DNA of 64,000 nt from Azospirillum brasilense (GTDB lineage: Bacteria; Pseudomonadota; Alphaproteobacteria; Azospirillales; Azospirillaceae). The first letter of the stretch is position 1. Each line of letters starts with the position of its first letter. Below, one piece after another: positions 29,591 to 37,971 of the stretch. Position numbers and translations under genes: made by a program. The stretch covers positions 124,001-188,000 of the forward strand of contig NZ_VITH01000006.1 of the NCBI RefSeq assembly GCF_007827815.1. Direction: 5' to 3'. Under the pieces are notes generated by a model that did not search any database, was not told the DNA's origin, and saw only the letters and a program-made list of their open reading frames with translations.

Positions 29591-30421
29591 ATGAACCACA
29601 CACTGTCCTCCCTGAAAGCCGCGATCGAGCTTCGCCACCCGCGGGTGTTCCGTCGCCTGACCTGGCTTCGGGACCGGCTCGCGCCCTATTACGCCGAACC
29701 GGAGCTGCGCCTGCTTCCCGCCCTGTGCGTTCCGGGAGAAGCCGCCTACGACATCGGCGCCAACAGCGGCATTTACACCTTCTGGCTCTGCCGGGTCGCG
29801 GCCAGCGTGACCGCCTTCGAGCCGAATCCGAAGCTCGCCGGGCTGCTGGAGAGCAAGTTCGCGCCGCTGATCGCGTCCGGCCGGCTGCGGGTGGAGGGCT
29901 GCGCGCTGAGCGATGGCGACGGGTCGATCGTGCTTCATGTGCCACGCTCGTCCGCCCTGGCCTCGGTCGAGGCGGGGGCGGTGGGCGCCCATGGCGAGGA
30001 GGTGGAGGCGGTCACCGTCCCGCGCCGGACGCTGGACGGCTACGACGATCGCCCGGTCGGCTTCCTGAAGATCGATGTGGAGGGGCACGAGTCCGCGGTG
30101 GTCGGCGGCGGCCTCCGCCTGATCGGGCGCGACCGCCCGAACCTGCTGATCGAAGCGGAGGAGCGACACAATCCGGGAGCACTGGCGGCGCTGCAGGCGC
30201 GGCTGGCGCCGCTGGGCTATCGCGGCTATTTCGTCCTGGCGGGACGCCTGTGCACGCTGGACGGCTTCGACCCGGATCGTCACCAGTCCCGTTCGGCCCT
30301 CAACGCGGCGGGCACGCACCGCATCAAGGGGCGGATCTACATCAACAACTTCATCTTCGTCGCGCGCGACGGCGTGGCCGACCGGCTGCGCGCGGCGCTC
30401 GGGCAGTCAAGCGGGAGCTGA
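29591..30421 (+). CDS. FkbM-family methyltransferase
   Basis: A 276-residue SAM-dependent methyltransferase. AYDIGANSGIYTFWLC is the glycine-rich SAM loop, VTAFEPNPKL follows, and the FkbM-type VGFLKIDVEGHESAVVGGG and LLIEAEERHN segments are diagnostic. I start it at ATG 29591. It is transcribed away from the main EPS operon and probably O-methylates a sugar in the same polymer. Two different methyltransferases in the locus point to a methylated, more hydrophobic polysaccharide. Confidence 0.85.
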   Translation: MNHTLSSLKAAIELRHPRVFRRLTWLRDRLAPYYAEPELRLLPALCVPGEAAYDIGANSGIYTFWLCRVAASVTAFEPNPKLAGLLESKFAPLIASGRLRVEGCALSDGDGSIVLHVPRSSALASVEAGAVGAHGEEVEAVTVPRRTLDGYDDRPVGFLKIDVEGHESAVVGGGLRLIGRDRPNLLIEAEERHNPGALAALQARLAPLGYRGYFVLAGRLCTLDGFDPDRHQSRSALNAAGTHRIKGRIYINNFIFVARDGVADRLRAALGQSSGS

Positions 30422-30459
30422 CCGCGGCAGCGGCGGTATCGGCGGTATCGGCGGCGGCA

Positions 30460-30843
30460 TCAGCGGCGGCAGTCGACCTCCGGCCAGGGCCGCTTCTGGT
30501 AGAAGGGGCGCAAGGTCAGGATCGTCGCCACCTTCCAGATGCGGCTCTGCCGCTCGGGACACAGGTTGTTGACCGCCGACGTCGGGTTGCCGCGCCACCA
30601 ATCGGGAAGGTGGACCTCGACCTCGTAGGTGTTCAGGTGCAGCTCGGGTTCGCGAATCCACCAGCCATAGGGCAGACGGTCGAAATGGGTGCGGATTTCC
30701 TGGCGGATGTCGATGGCGCGCCATTCCTCCGTATCCTGCGCGGCGGCCGGGCGGCCCTGCCCGAGCAGCGCCGCGGCAAGGCACAACGCCAGCGCCGCCT
30801 GGATCTTCCGGTGCCCTCGCCCTGTCATGGCCATGGTCATCAA
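30460..30843 (-). CDS. Small secreted protein of unknown function in the EPS locus
   Basis: A 127-residue protein with an N-terminal signal peptide (RKIQAALALCLAAALLGQGRPAAAQ, cleavage after AAAQ). The mature part of about 90 residues is rich in Trp, Arg and Pro (LPYGWWIREPELHL, HLPDWWRGNPTS), with two cysteines (NNLCPE and DCRR) that could form a disulfide. No family recognised. Several nearby Met codons make the exact start uncertain. It lies between the FkbM gene and the flippase on the opposite strand; a periplasmic role in polymer handling is possible. Confidence 0.6.
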   Translation of the reverse strand: MMTMAMTGRGHRKIQAALALCLAAALLGQGRPAAAQDTEEWRAIDIRQEIRTHFDRLPYGWWIREPELHLNTYEVEVHLPDWWRGNPTSAVNNLCPERQSRIWKVATILTLRPFYQKRPWPEVDCRR

Positions 30844-30938
30844 CCGACTGTTCTCCTCGCGCGGCCCGACACGGCCGGTCGGCGCGCGTCCCGGGATTTC
30901 TTCCGCTTCCGCAACAACCCTTTATCCCACAGAGCGTG

Positions 30939-32258
30939 ATGCGTCTCCAGACATGGCGTGCCCTCGGGCGTTACGGCATCGGCCTCGGGCTGCGCGGGGT
31001 GGAGGTCGTCGGCAAGCTCGGCCTCTATATCATAGCGGCGCGCGCGCTGGGCGCCCATGATGCCGGCCTGTTCTTCCTGTGCCTGACCTGGATCGGCCTG
31101 GCTTCGACCATGGCGCGGCTGGGGCTCGAACGGGCGATCACGCGGCACATCGCCGCCGAGCTGGCCATCGGCCAAGGCCTTGCGGCGGGCCGCGACCTGC
31201 GGACCGGCCTGATCGGCACGGGGCTCGCCGCCACCCTGGCCGCGGTGGTGGCCTATGCCCTGGCCGGACCGGCGTCCCACCTGCTGTTCGGGGCGCCGGA
31301 CCTCGAAACGCCGCTGCGCCTGTCGGCCCTGGTCCTGCTGCCGCAGACCCTGACCATCACCCTCGGGTCGGCGCTCGCGGGGTTGAAGCGGGGAATCGCC
31401 GCGCAGTTCGTGCAGAACGCGCTGTGGCCTGTGCTGATGCTCGCCGCCCTCCTGGCGGGAATTTCCAGCCTCGATTCCCTGATCCTGGCTCTGGCCGGGT
31501 GCTTGACCCTCAGCGCCCTGGTCGGGACGGCCCTGCTCGTGCGCGACCGCCACCGTTTCACCGACCAGCCCGTGCCCACCGATGCCGCGGCATCTGCCAA
31601 TGACCGGGCGGAGGTTCTGCCGTCGCTCTGGCACACCGCGCGTCCCCTGTTCGTCGTCGAGCTGGTGCAGGTGTCGCTGGCATCGCTGCCGGTGCTCGCG
31701 CTGGGCGTCTTCGTGGACGCGGCTTCGGTCGGTGCGTTCAGCGTGGCGAACCGCATCTCCATGCTGGTCTGGGTCGTCGTCATCTGCATTGGCACCTTTG
31801 CCGCGCCCAACTACGCTGAACTGCATCGCCGCGGCGAGACGCAACGGCTGCTGGCCATGAACCGCGGCGTCATGCTGACCGTCGCGGCGCTGGGCCTGCC
31901 GATGGTGTCGGTCATGATGGCCGCGCCGGAGCTGTTGCTCGATCTGATCGGGCAGGGCTTCGGCAGCGCGGCGACGGCGCTGCGCATCCTCGCCGTGGGC
32001 CAGATGATTCATTGTCTGCTGGCCTGCCAGGACATCCTGCTGGCCATGACGGGACATGGGCGGGCGCTGCGCCGGCTGAACCTGCTGCAGCTGGCGGTGT
32101 GCATTCTGCTCGGCGCCGTCCTGATTCCGGTCTTCGGCATGATCGGAGCGGCGGTGGTGACCGCCCTGACCATTGCTCAAGGAGCGATTGGGACGACGCT
32201 GGTGCGCCTCCTGCTGTTCCGGAGACCCAGGGAGGCCGCAGCGGTCGAACGCGCCTGA
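30939..32258 (+). CDS. Wzx-like oligosaccharide flippase (MATE/MOP superfamily)
   Basis: A 439-residue membrane protein with about twelve to fourteen hydrophobic segments. The N-terminus GLGLRGVEVVGKLGLYIIAARALGAHDAGLFFLCLTW is the usual Wzx/polysaccharide-transporter beginning. The second half (FVVELVQVSLASLPVLALGVF, SVGAFSVANRIS) repeats the MOP pattern. It moves the lipid-linked repeat unit across the inner membrane, completing the Wzx/Wzy pathway with the polymerase-like, GumC-like and OPX proteins. The start is ATG 30939; GTG 30936 is the alternative. Its stop codon lies in the first arm of the Phd/VapC operator. Confidence 0.85.
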   Translation: MRLQTWRALGRYGIGLGLRGVEVVGKLGLYIIAARALGAHDAGLFFLCLTWIGLASTMARLGLERAITRHIAAELAIGQGLAAGRDLRTGLIGTGLAATLAAVVAYALAGPASHLLFGAPDLETPLRLSALVLLPQTLTITLGSALAGLKRGIAAQFVQNALWPVLMLAALLAGISSLDSLILALAGCLTLSALVGTALLVRDRHRFTDQPVPTDAAASANDRAEVLPSLWHTARPLFVVELVQVSLASLPVLALGVFVDAASVGAFSVANRISMLVWVVVICIGTFAAPNYAELHRRGETQRLLAMNRGVMLTVAALGLPMVSVMMAAPELLLDLIGQGFGSAATALRILAVGQMIHCLLACQDILLAMTGHGRALRRLNLLQLAVCILLGAVLIPVFGMIGAAVVTALTIAQGAIGTTLVRLLLFRRPREAAAVERA

Positions 32259-32306
32259 CCAACTTGACCAAAGCGACGGCCCGACCCATATTGGTCAAGC
32301 TGGTCA
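32256..32306 (+). promoter_or_regulatory. Promoter and 16-bp inverted-repeat operator of the phd-vapC pair
   Basis: Arm TGACCAACTTGACCAA (32256-32271) and arm TTGGTCAAGCTGGTCA (32291-32306) form an inverted repeat matching at 15 of 16 bases with a 19-nt spacer. A promoter overlaps it: -35 TTGACC (32264-32269), 17-bp spacer, -10 CATATT (32287-32292). This is the layout expected for autorepression by the antitoxin or complex. Each arm contains two TTGACCA-like sub-sites. Confidence 0.82.
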
Positions 32307-32319
32307 AGGAGAGGAGCCC

Positions 32320-32601
32320 ATGGGCCATATCAGCCTTTATGACGCGAAAACGCACCTGTCGGGTCTGGTCGAGCGGGCGGCGGCCGGCGAGGAATTCGTG
32401 ATCGCCAAGAACGGCGTCCCCATGGCCAAGCTGGTTCCGCTGGCCAAGGTGACGGAGCCCCGCAAGCCCGCCCGTGCGATGGGCATCATCCGGATCTCGC
32501 CGGACTTCGACGAGCCCGACGCGCAGATCGAGGCGCTGTTCGCCGGTGGTGAACCGGACGATGGGCAGGATGACCGGCCGGTCGACGCGGCGGACCGCTG
32601 A
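32320..32601 (+). CDS. Phd/YefM-family antitoxin
   Basis: A 93-residue antitoxin. The N-terminal fold MGHISLYDAKTHLSGLVERAAAGEEFVIAKNGVPMAKLVPL is the classic Phd DNA-binding domain; the acidic C-terminal tail (DEPDAQIEALFAGGEPDDGQ) should wrap and neutralise the toxin. I start it at ATG 32320, preceded by GGAGAGGAG. The stop overlaps the toxin start (TGATG), so translation is coupled. It should bind the inverted repeat upstream and repress the operon. Confidence 0.92.
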   Translation: MGHISLYDAKTHLSGLVERAAAGEEFVIAKNGVPMAKLVPLAKVTEPRKPARAMGIIRISPDFDEPDAQIEALFAGGEPDDGQDDRPVDAADR

Positions 32602-32987
32602 TGGACCTGCTGCTCGACACCCACGTCTTCCTCTGGTGGGACGCCGGCGCCGACCCGATCAGCCCGGCGGTGCGGGCCATGATCGCCAATCCGCACAACC
32701 GCGTCCATGTGAGCGCAGCCTCGGTGTGGGAGATTGCGATCAAAAGCAGCAAGGGAAAGCTGGCCTTCACCGGTTCGCCGAGCGCGGCCATTATCTTGAA
32801 CGGTTTCCTGCCGCTGGCCATCGACCCGGTGCACGCCGAGCGCGCGGGTGGTTTGGAATGGGCGCATCCGGACCCGTTCGACCGCATGCTGGTGGCGCAG
32901 GCCCAAGCCCAGACCCTGACGCTGGTCCATGCCGATGGCGTGATCGCCGACTACAAGGGCGTCGCGCAGATGTGGGCGCGTCCGTAA
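32601..32987 (+). CDS. VapC-type PIN-domain toxin
   Basis: A 128-residue PIN-domain ribonuclease. The acidic active-site set is seen as LLLDTHVFLWW (D6), SAASVWEIAIKS (E44), HPDPFDRMLVAQA (D91/D94) and a later acidic residue in VHADGVIADY. Family members cut tRNA or rRNA when freed from the antitoxin. Its partner is the overlapping Phd-like gene; PIN toxins with Phd-type antitoxins are common. All key residues are present, so it is probably active. Confidence 0.92.
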   Translation: MDLLLDTHVFLWWDAGADPISPAVRAMIANPHNRVHVSAASVWEIAIKSSKGKLAFTGSPSAAIILNGFLPLAIDPVHAERAGGLEWAHPDPFDRMLVAQAQAQTLTLVHADGVIADYKGVAQMWARP

Positions 32988-33055
32988 CGACTCAACAGGC
33001 TGATTGACCGCGACGAAAGCCGAAGCGTCGGGGAAACGCCTTTCCGTGTTATTTT

Positions 33056-33073
33056 CCATAACGCGCCTTATGG
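33056..33073. promoter_or_regulatory. CCATAA-N6-TTATGG palindrome, function unknown
   Basis: A perfect inverted repeat with 6-nt arms (33056-33061 and 33068-33073) and a CGCGCC centre in the 185-bp gap between vapC (+) and the lacI-type gene (-). It sits beyond the 3' ends of both genes, so a regulatory role is unclear; a weak termination or binding site is possible. Confidence 0.35.
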
Positions 33074-33172
33074 GATTTATGTGCGCCTCTAAGAGCACTC
33101 TCTCGCCACATCCACCAATCGATTTCGTACGAACGCTCTCCGGTTCGTGGGGGTCACGGCCCCTGTTCCCGC

Positions 33173-34246
33173 TCAGCGCCGCAGGACGGACTCGGTTTCG
33201 CCGGGCAGGCGCCGGTTGCGGATGGTGAGCTGGTGGGTCAGCAGCAGCGGGTCCGGCCGCTCCTCCCCGTTCCAGAGCCGGTGAAGCATACCCACGATGG
33301 CCGGGCCGAAATCGTCGGACGGCACGCGGACCGAGTTCAGCCAGTCGGCGATCCACGGGTTGATCGGGTTGTCGTCGAAACCGAAGAAGGCCACGTCGCC
33401 CGGCACCTCCAGCCCGGCCTCCCGTGCGCGGCGGTAGGCGCCGTAAGCCAGAAGGTCGCTCAGGCAGACGATCACCGGCGGGCGGTCCGGCCGCTCCAGC
33501 ATCGTCCCCATGGCGTGGTAGCCGGCGACGATGTGGTCCAACCCCGGGCCGGTCGCGCAGGGGATCGCCGCCGTGTCGACCCCCGCCGCGGCCAGCCGGT
33601 CGAACAGGCCGAGCAGGCGCCAATGGCCGGCGGTGCGGTCCAGCGAAGCGTGGAGGACGCCGATGCGGCGCACCCCACGCTCCAGCAGCCGGTCGGCGAT
33701 CTCCGCCCCGGCACCGGCGTTGTCGAGTCCGACATAGGGTGAGAACGGGTCGCCGGGGTCCGGGCGGTTCACGAAGACCAGCGTGTCGCCGGCGGCCCGC
33801 GCCTCGTCCAGCGCCGGGCTGTCCACCGCGCCCACCAGGATCATTGCGCGGACGAGTTGGGCGCGCATCTCGCGGATGTACTCGTCCTGAACGTCGGCGC
33901 GCTCATGCGTGTCGCACAGCGACATCACCAGCCCCTCCCCGCGCAGCGACCATTCGATGGACGAGGCGATGGCCGCCATGGAGGGGTTGGCGAGATTCGC
34001 GGCCAGCACGCCGACGATGCGGCTCTCCCGGCGGCGCAGCGCCCGCCCGACGCTGCCGGGCCGGTAGCCCAGCTCGCGAATCGCCGCCCTCACCCGCTCC
34101 GCCGTCTCCTCCGTCGCCTTGTTCGCGACGCCGTTGATGACGCGCGAGGCGGTGGCGACCGACACCCCGGCGCGGGCCGCCACCTGGGCGAGCGACGGGG
34201 TGAGCGACGTGCGCGAGGCGCGCTTGCGGTCGGCTGGCGGGGGCAT
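33173..34246 (-). CDS. LacI-family transcriptional regulator
   Basis: A 357-residue repressor. The HTH and hinge SLAQVAARAGVSVATASRVINGVANKATEETAERVRAAIRELGYRPGSVGRAL is typical LacI, followed by a periplasmic-binding-protein-like ligand domain (IVGVLAANLANPSMAAI, VAFFGFDDNPINPW). I start it at ATG 34246 after GAGGTG. It is divergent from a GH2 gene, and a clear LacI-type palindrome lies in the shared promoter. It should repress the GH2-TRAP-GH31 set until a sugar inducer binds. Confidence 0.9.
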   Translation of the reverse strand: MPPPADRKRASRTSLTPSLAQVAARAGVSVATASRVINGVANKATEETAERVRAAIRELGYRPGSVGRALRRRESRIVGVLAANLANPSMAAIASSIEWSLRGEGLVMSLCDTHERADVQDEYIREMRAQLVRAMILVGAVDSPALDEARAAGDTLVFVNRPDPGDPFSPYVGLDNAGAGAEIADRLLERGVRRIGVLHASLDRTAGHWRLLGLFDRLAAAGVDTAAIPCATGPGLDHIVAGYHAMGTMLERPDRPPVIVCLSDLLAYGAYRRAREAGLEVPGDVAFFGFDDNPINPWIADWLNSVRVPSDDFGPAIVGMLHRLWNGEERPDPLLLTHQLTIRNRRLPGETESVLRR

Positions 34247-34336
34247 GGCACCTCGGTCTGCGCAAGAGGGTTGGCGGTGGGCGGCGGCGTGAAAACCGGT
34301 TGCGTAGAGATGCACGCCCGCCTATTGTTTCGGCAA

Positions 34337-34352
34337 GGGTAATCGATTTCCC
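34337..34352. promoter_or_regulatory. LacI-family operator between the regulator and GH2 genes
   Basis: GGG-T-AATCGATT-T-CCC forms a 16-bp palindrome, broken only at the two T positions, with the central CG step typical of LacI/GalR operators. It lies 103 bp upstream of the GH2 start and 90 bp upstream of the regulator start, placed to control both directions. Confidence 0.75.
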
Positions 34353-34455
34353 TCGGCAGTGACATCGCTATCGACACCGGCCGACGGACGAATTGCCCAC
34401 CACGCCCCTCCCACGAGGCGGGCGCGGAAAAGAAGAGATGAGGGAGAGGACGCTC

Positions 34456-36300
34456 ATGACAGCCGAAGGCGCCGACCGCGCCACGGTCGTTGACCCCTAC
34501 GACCATCTGCATGACGAAGCTTACGCCGACGCCTTCGCCCGCGCGCGGGTGGCCGCCGCGGCTCTGGTGACCGTTGCCGGACGCGCCGTCGAGTCGCTGG
34601 ACGGTGACTGGTGCTTCGCCATCGACCCCCATGACGAGGGGCTGCGCCAGACATGGTACGCCGACGAGCCGGTGCCGGCCGCGGACTGGACCGTTCCGCG
34701 CGATTACGACGACGGCGCGTGGCAGACCGCTCCGGTTCCCGCCTGCTGGAACATGCTGCGCCCGGAGTGGCGGCATTACGAGGGCGGTGCCTGGTACACG
34801 CGCACGCTGAACCATCAACCGGGCGAGGCCGGGGAACGCACCGTCCTGCACATCGGCGCCGCCGCCTACGAGGCGCGCGTCTTCCTCAACGGCCAATTCC
34901 TCGGCGCGCACCGCGGCGCCTCGACGCCCTTCTGCGTCGAGCTGACCGGGCATCTGCGCCCCGGCCCGAACCGTCTCCAGATCCAGGTCGACAACGCGCG
35001 CCGGGCCGACCGGGTGCCGATGCGCCACACCGACTGGTTCAACTACGGCGGCCTCTACCGCTCCGTCGCTCTGCTGCGCCTGCCGGCGCTGTTCATCCGG
35101 GACTTCGGCGTGACTCTGGTGCCGGGCAGCGGCTTTGGCCGCGTCGCCGTGGACGTCACGCTGTCTGACCCGGTGGACGGCACCGCCACCGTCGCCATCG
35201 ACGGGCTGCTGCCGCCCTCCCCTCTTCCCGTCACCGCCGGGCGCGGGCGGGTGGAGTTCGACCTCGCTCCGGAGCTGTGGTCGCCGGACTCGCCGCGCCT
35301 CTACGGCGTCACCCTGCGCTTCGGCGCCGATTCCGTGGCCGACCGCGTCGGCTTCCGCGAGATCGCCGTGGCGGGGGAGCGCATCCTCCTCAACGGGCGC
35401 AACGTCACGCTGCGCGGCGTTTCGGTCCATGAGGACGATCTCACGCTCGGCAAGACCAGCGACGAGGCGGACATCCGCCGCCGGTTTGCCGACGCCAAGG
35501 CGCTGGGCTGCAATTTCCTGCGCCTCGCCCACTACCCGCACGACCCGCGGGCGGCGGCCATCGCCGACGAGGTCGGGCTGATGCTGTGGTCGGAGATTCC
35601 CGTCTACTGGGCCATCGACTTCGCCAACCCCGACACCTACGAGGACGCCGCGAACCAGCTCGCCGAGCTGATCGCCCGCGACCGCAACCGGGTCAGCACG
35701 ATCCTGTGGGGCGTCGGCAACGAGAACGCCGACACCGACGCCCGCCTGTCCTTCATGGCGCGGCTGGCCGCGCTGGCCCGCCAACTGGACCCGACGCGGC
35801 TGGTGACCGCGGCCTGCCTGATCGACCGCGAGCGCTTCGCCATCGCCGACCGGCTGGCCGACCATCTCGACGTGATCGGCCTCAACGAGTATTTCGGCTG
35901 GTACGAGCCCTCCTTCGACGGGCTGCGCCGTCTGCTCGCCAACTCCGCCCCCGGAAAGCCGGTCATCATCTCCGAATTCGGCGCCGACGCGGTGGCGGGC
36001 TTGCGCGGCGGCCCGCGCCAGCTCTTCACCGAGGACTGCCAGGAGGCGGTCTACCGCGAACAGCTCGCCATCCTCGCCACCGCATCCTACGTGCGCGGGA
36101 TGACGCCCTGGGTCCTCTACGACTTCCGCACCGAGCGGCGGCAGACCGCCTTCCAGCGCGGCTGGAACCGCAAGGGGCTGATCGCCGAGGACAAGACCAC
36201 CCGCAAGCGCGCCTTCGCCGTCCTTGCGGATCATTACCGGGCGATGGCCGACGCCGAAGCGCCCGCATCGCCGCGCACCGATTCAGCCAAATCACGATAA
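34456..36300 (+). CDS. Glycoside hydrolase family 2 (beta-glucuronidase/beta-galactosidase-like)
   Basis: A 614-residue GH2 enzyme: N-terminal sugar-binding sandwich (ALVTVAGRAVESLDGDW, TPFCVELTGHLRPGPNRL), Ig-like domain (about 200-290), then the TIM barrel. The acid/base glutamate is E423 in GVGNEN and the nucleophile E507 in IISEFGADA. The length is close to beta-glucuronidases (about 600) and shorter than LacZ. No signal peptide is visible, so it is probably cytoplasmic. I start it at ATG 34456 after GGGAGAGG; ATG 34438 is an alternative. It leads a LacI-controlled set with a TRAP importer and a GH31 enzyme, and lies 14 bp before dctP. With a TRAP system for acidic substrates, beta-glucuronide use is a reasonable inference. 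Confidence 0.87.
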   Translation: MTAEGADRATVVDPYDHLHDEAYADAFARARVAAAALVTVAGRAVESLDGDWCFAIDPHDEGLRQTWYADEPVPAADWTVPRDYDDGAWQTAPVPACWNMLRPEWRHYEGGAWYTRTLNHQPGEAGERTVLHIGAAAYEARVFLNGQFLGAHRGASTPFCVELTGHLRPGPNRLQIQVDNARRADRVPMRHTDWFNYGGLYRSVALLRLPALFIRDFGVTLVPGSGFGRVAVDVTLSDPVDGTATVAIDGLLPPSPLPVTAGRGRVEFDLAPELWSPDSPRLYGVTLRFGADSVADRVGFREIAVAGERILLNGRNVTLRGVSVHEDDLTLGKTSDEADIRRRFADAKALGCNFLRLAHYPHDPRAAAIADEVGLMLWSEIPVYWAIDFANPDTYEDAANQLAELIARDRNRVSTILWGVGNENADTDARLSFMARLAALARQLDPTRLVTAACLIDRERFAIADRLADHLDVIGLNEYFGWYEPSFDGLRRLLANSAPGKPVIISEFGADAVAGLRGGPRQLFTEDCQEAVYREQLAILATASYVRGMTPWVLYDFRTERRQTAFQRGWNRKGLIAEDKTTRKRAFAVLADHYRAMADAEAPASPRTDSAKSR

Positions 36301-36314
36301 CCGGAGGAACCGTC

Positions 36315-37298
36315 ATGTTCGCGTTGAACCGTCGTCACGCCGCTCTTCTCGCCGCCGCCGTCGTGGGCCTCTCCCTCGCCGGGCCGGCCGCCGCCAAGAC
36401 CACGCTGCGCCTCGGCCATGGGCTGGCCAAGGGCCACCCGGTGGACGTTTCGCTGGACGAGTTCGCCAAGCTGGTGCGCGAGCGCAGCAAGGGCGAGCTG
36501 GACATCAAGGTGTTCCCCGCCGGCCAGCTCGGCCAGCAGCGCGAACTGATCGAGCAGATGCAGAACGGCGCGCTCGACCTCGTGCACGCCAACGCCTCGC
36601 CGCTCGCCGCCTTCGAGCCGAGCTTCGGCGTCTACGACATGCCCTTCCTGTTCCGCGACAACGACCATTTCTTCAAGGTGGTCGAGGGCGCGGTTGGCGA
36701 TGAGATCCTGGCCTCCAGCCGCGCCAAGGCCTTCGTCGGCCTCGCCTACTACGACAACGGCACGCGCAGCTTCTACGCCAACAAGCCGCTGGCCAAGCCG
36801 GAGGATCTGAAGGGCCTGAAGGTCCGCGTCCAGCCCGGCCCGATCGCCACCCGCATGATCAACCTGCTGGGCGCCACCGCCACCCCGCTGGCCTGGGGCG
36901 AGGTCTACACGGCCCTGCAGTCGGGCGTCGTCGACGGGGCGGAGAACAACGTGACCGCCCTGTCCCTGGCCCGCCACGGCGAGGTGATGAAGGTCTACAC
37001 CCGCGACGAGCACACCCGCGTCCCCGACGTGGTGCTGGTCGCCACCGCGACGCTGGACCGCCTGAAGCCGGAGCAGCAGGAGCTTCTGCGCCAAGCCGCC
37101 CGCGACAGCGCCAAGGCCCACAACGCCCGTTGGACGGCCGAGCTGGAGAAGGCCGAGGGCGAGGCGGCGAAGATGGGCGTCAAGTTCGTCGACGCCGACA
37201 AGGCCGCCTACCGCCAGGTCGTGCAGCCCATGTACGACGACCTGAAGTCGACCCCGGCGCTGGCCACGCTCGCCGACCGCATCCAGGCGGTCAAGTAA
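36315..37298 (+). CDS. dctP: TRAP transporter solute-binding protein (DctP family)
   Basis: A 327-residue periplasmic binding protein. A signal peptide (RRHAALLAAAVVGLSLAGPAAA) is cut near residue 27. DctP hallmarks: LRLGHGLAKGHPVDVSLDEFAKLV, VFPAGQLGQQRELIEQMQNGALD, a YDNGTRSFYANKPLAKPEDLKGLKVRVQP segment with the substrate-carboxylate arginine, and YTALQSGVVDGAENN. I start it at ATG 36315 behind GGAGGAA. It is co-transcribed with the GH2 upstream and dctQ/dctM downstream. DctP proteins bind organic acids including uronates, which would fit a product of the GH2 enzyme; the ligand itself cannot be read from sequence. Confidence 0.92.
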   Translation: MFALNRRHAALLAAAVVGLSLAGPAAAKTTLRLGHGLAKGHPVDVSLDEFAKLVRERSKGELDIKVFPAGQLGQQRELIEQMQNGALDLVHANASPLAAFEPSFGVYDMPFLFRDNDHFFKVVEGAVGDEILASSRAKAFVGLAYYDNGTRSFYANKPLAKPEDLKGLKVRVQPGPIATRMINLLGATATPLAWGEVYTALQSGVVDGAENNVTALSLARHGEVMKVYTRDEHTRVPDVVLVATATLDRLKPEQQELLRQAARDSAKAHNARWTAELEKAEGEAAKMGVKFVDADKAAYRQVVQPMYDDLKSTPALATLADRIQAVK

Positions 37299-37344
37299 GC
37301 CCCCACCCCGCCCGCCCGCCGCGTCGAAACCGAGGAGCGCCCCC

Positions 37345-37854
37345 ATGCTGGACACCATCCACCGCACGCTCGACCGCCTCGTGCTCGCCATCACGATCCC
37401 GCTGACGGTCGCCATGCTGGGCTGCGTGGTGTGGCAGGTCGTCGCCCGCTACGCGCTCAACGTCTCGACGTCGGCGACGGACGAGATCGCCCGCTTCGCC
37501 TTCATCTGGGTCAGCCTGCTCGGCTCGGCCTATGTGCTGGGCAAGCGCGGGCACATCGCCATCACCGGGCTGGTGGACCTTCTGCCGGCCAGGCCGCGGT
37601 GCGGCGTCGAGATCGCCATCGCGGCGCTGGTCGCCCTGTTCACGGTGACGATCCTGTGCGGCGGCGGCTGGCTGCTGGTGGACAAGGCGCGCACGCTCGG
37701 TCAGGTCACGCCGGCGCTCCAGCTGCCGATGTGGATGGTCTACGCGGTGATCCCGCTCTCCGGCGTGCTGACCCTGATCTACATGGTCATCGCCCTGCTG
37801 GAGAGCCTGCGCGAAGGGCCGGGCGTGACCAGCCACGCCGTCTCGCTCGACTGA
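37345..37854 (+). CDS. dctQ: TRAP transporter small permease (DctQ family)
   Basis: A 169-residue membrane protein with four hydrophobic segments. The pattern VARYALNVSTSATDEIARFAFIWVSLLGSAYVLGKRGHIAI is characteristic of DctQ. It pairs with the large permease and the DctP protein to import acids with sodium. The following large-permease gene is 147 bp away, an unusually long gap for a dctQM pair, and that gap holds three hairpins. Confidence 0.92.
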   Translation: MLDTIHRTLDRLVLAITIPLTVAMLGCVVWQVVARYALNVSTSATDEIARFAFIWVSLLGSAYVLGKRGHIAITGLVDLLPARPRCGVEIAIAALVALFTVTILCGGGWLLVDKARTLGQVTPALQLPMWMVYAVIPLSGVLTLIYMVIALLESLREGPGVTSHAVSLD

Positions 37855-37855
37855 T

Positions 37856-37894
37856 ACGGCTGGAAAATGATCACTTCCATCATTTTCCAGCCGT
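37856..37894 (+). repeat. Hairpin 1 in the dctQ-dctM gap (16-bp perfect stem)
   Basis: ACGGCTGGAAAATGAT (37856-37871) and ATCATTTTCCAGCCGT (37879-37894) are perfect inverted repeats around a 7-nt loop. It starts 2 nt after the dctQ stop. No T-tract follows, so it is not a classical terminator; it could protect the upstream mRNA or be a copy of a dispersed palindrome. Confidence 0.85.
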
Positions 37895-37905
37895 GAAACC
37901 CGGCA

Positions 37906-37927
37906 GATCAATGCCTTGGCATTGATC
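37906..37927 (+). repeat. Hairpin 2 in the dctQ-dctM gap (10-bp inverted repeat)
   Basis: GATCAATGCC (37906-37915) and GGCATTGATC (37918-37927) are perfect inverted repeats around TT; in RNA the inner pairs would open to give a larger loop. It lies 11 nt after hairpin 1 and 6 nt before hairpin 3. Confidence 0.8.
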
Positions 37928-37933
37928 GAGAGG

Positions 37934-37971
37934 GTCATGCCGGCGGCGCCTTCAGGTGCCGTCGGTATGAC
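37934..37971 (+). repeat. Hairpin 3 in the dctQ-dctM gap (17-bp stem with G-U pairs)
   Basis: GTCATGCCGGCGGCGCC (37934-37950) pairs with GGTGCCGTCGGTATGAC (37955-37971) around TTCA: 14 Watson-Crick pairs and 3 G-U pairs in plus-strand RNA. That every mismatch is a wobble on the transcribed strand suggests the RNA fold matters. It ends 31 bp before the dctM ATG. Confidence 0.8.

Noticed and set aside
30422..30472. GGCGGTATC and GGCGGCGGCATC repeats as a possible CRISPR or VNTR
   Set aside because: Only two to three short, imperfect units without spacers; it looks like simple-sequence drift at the end of the FkbM gene.
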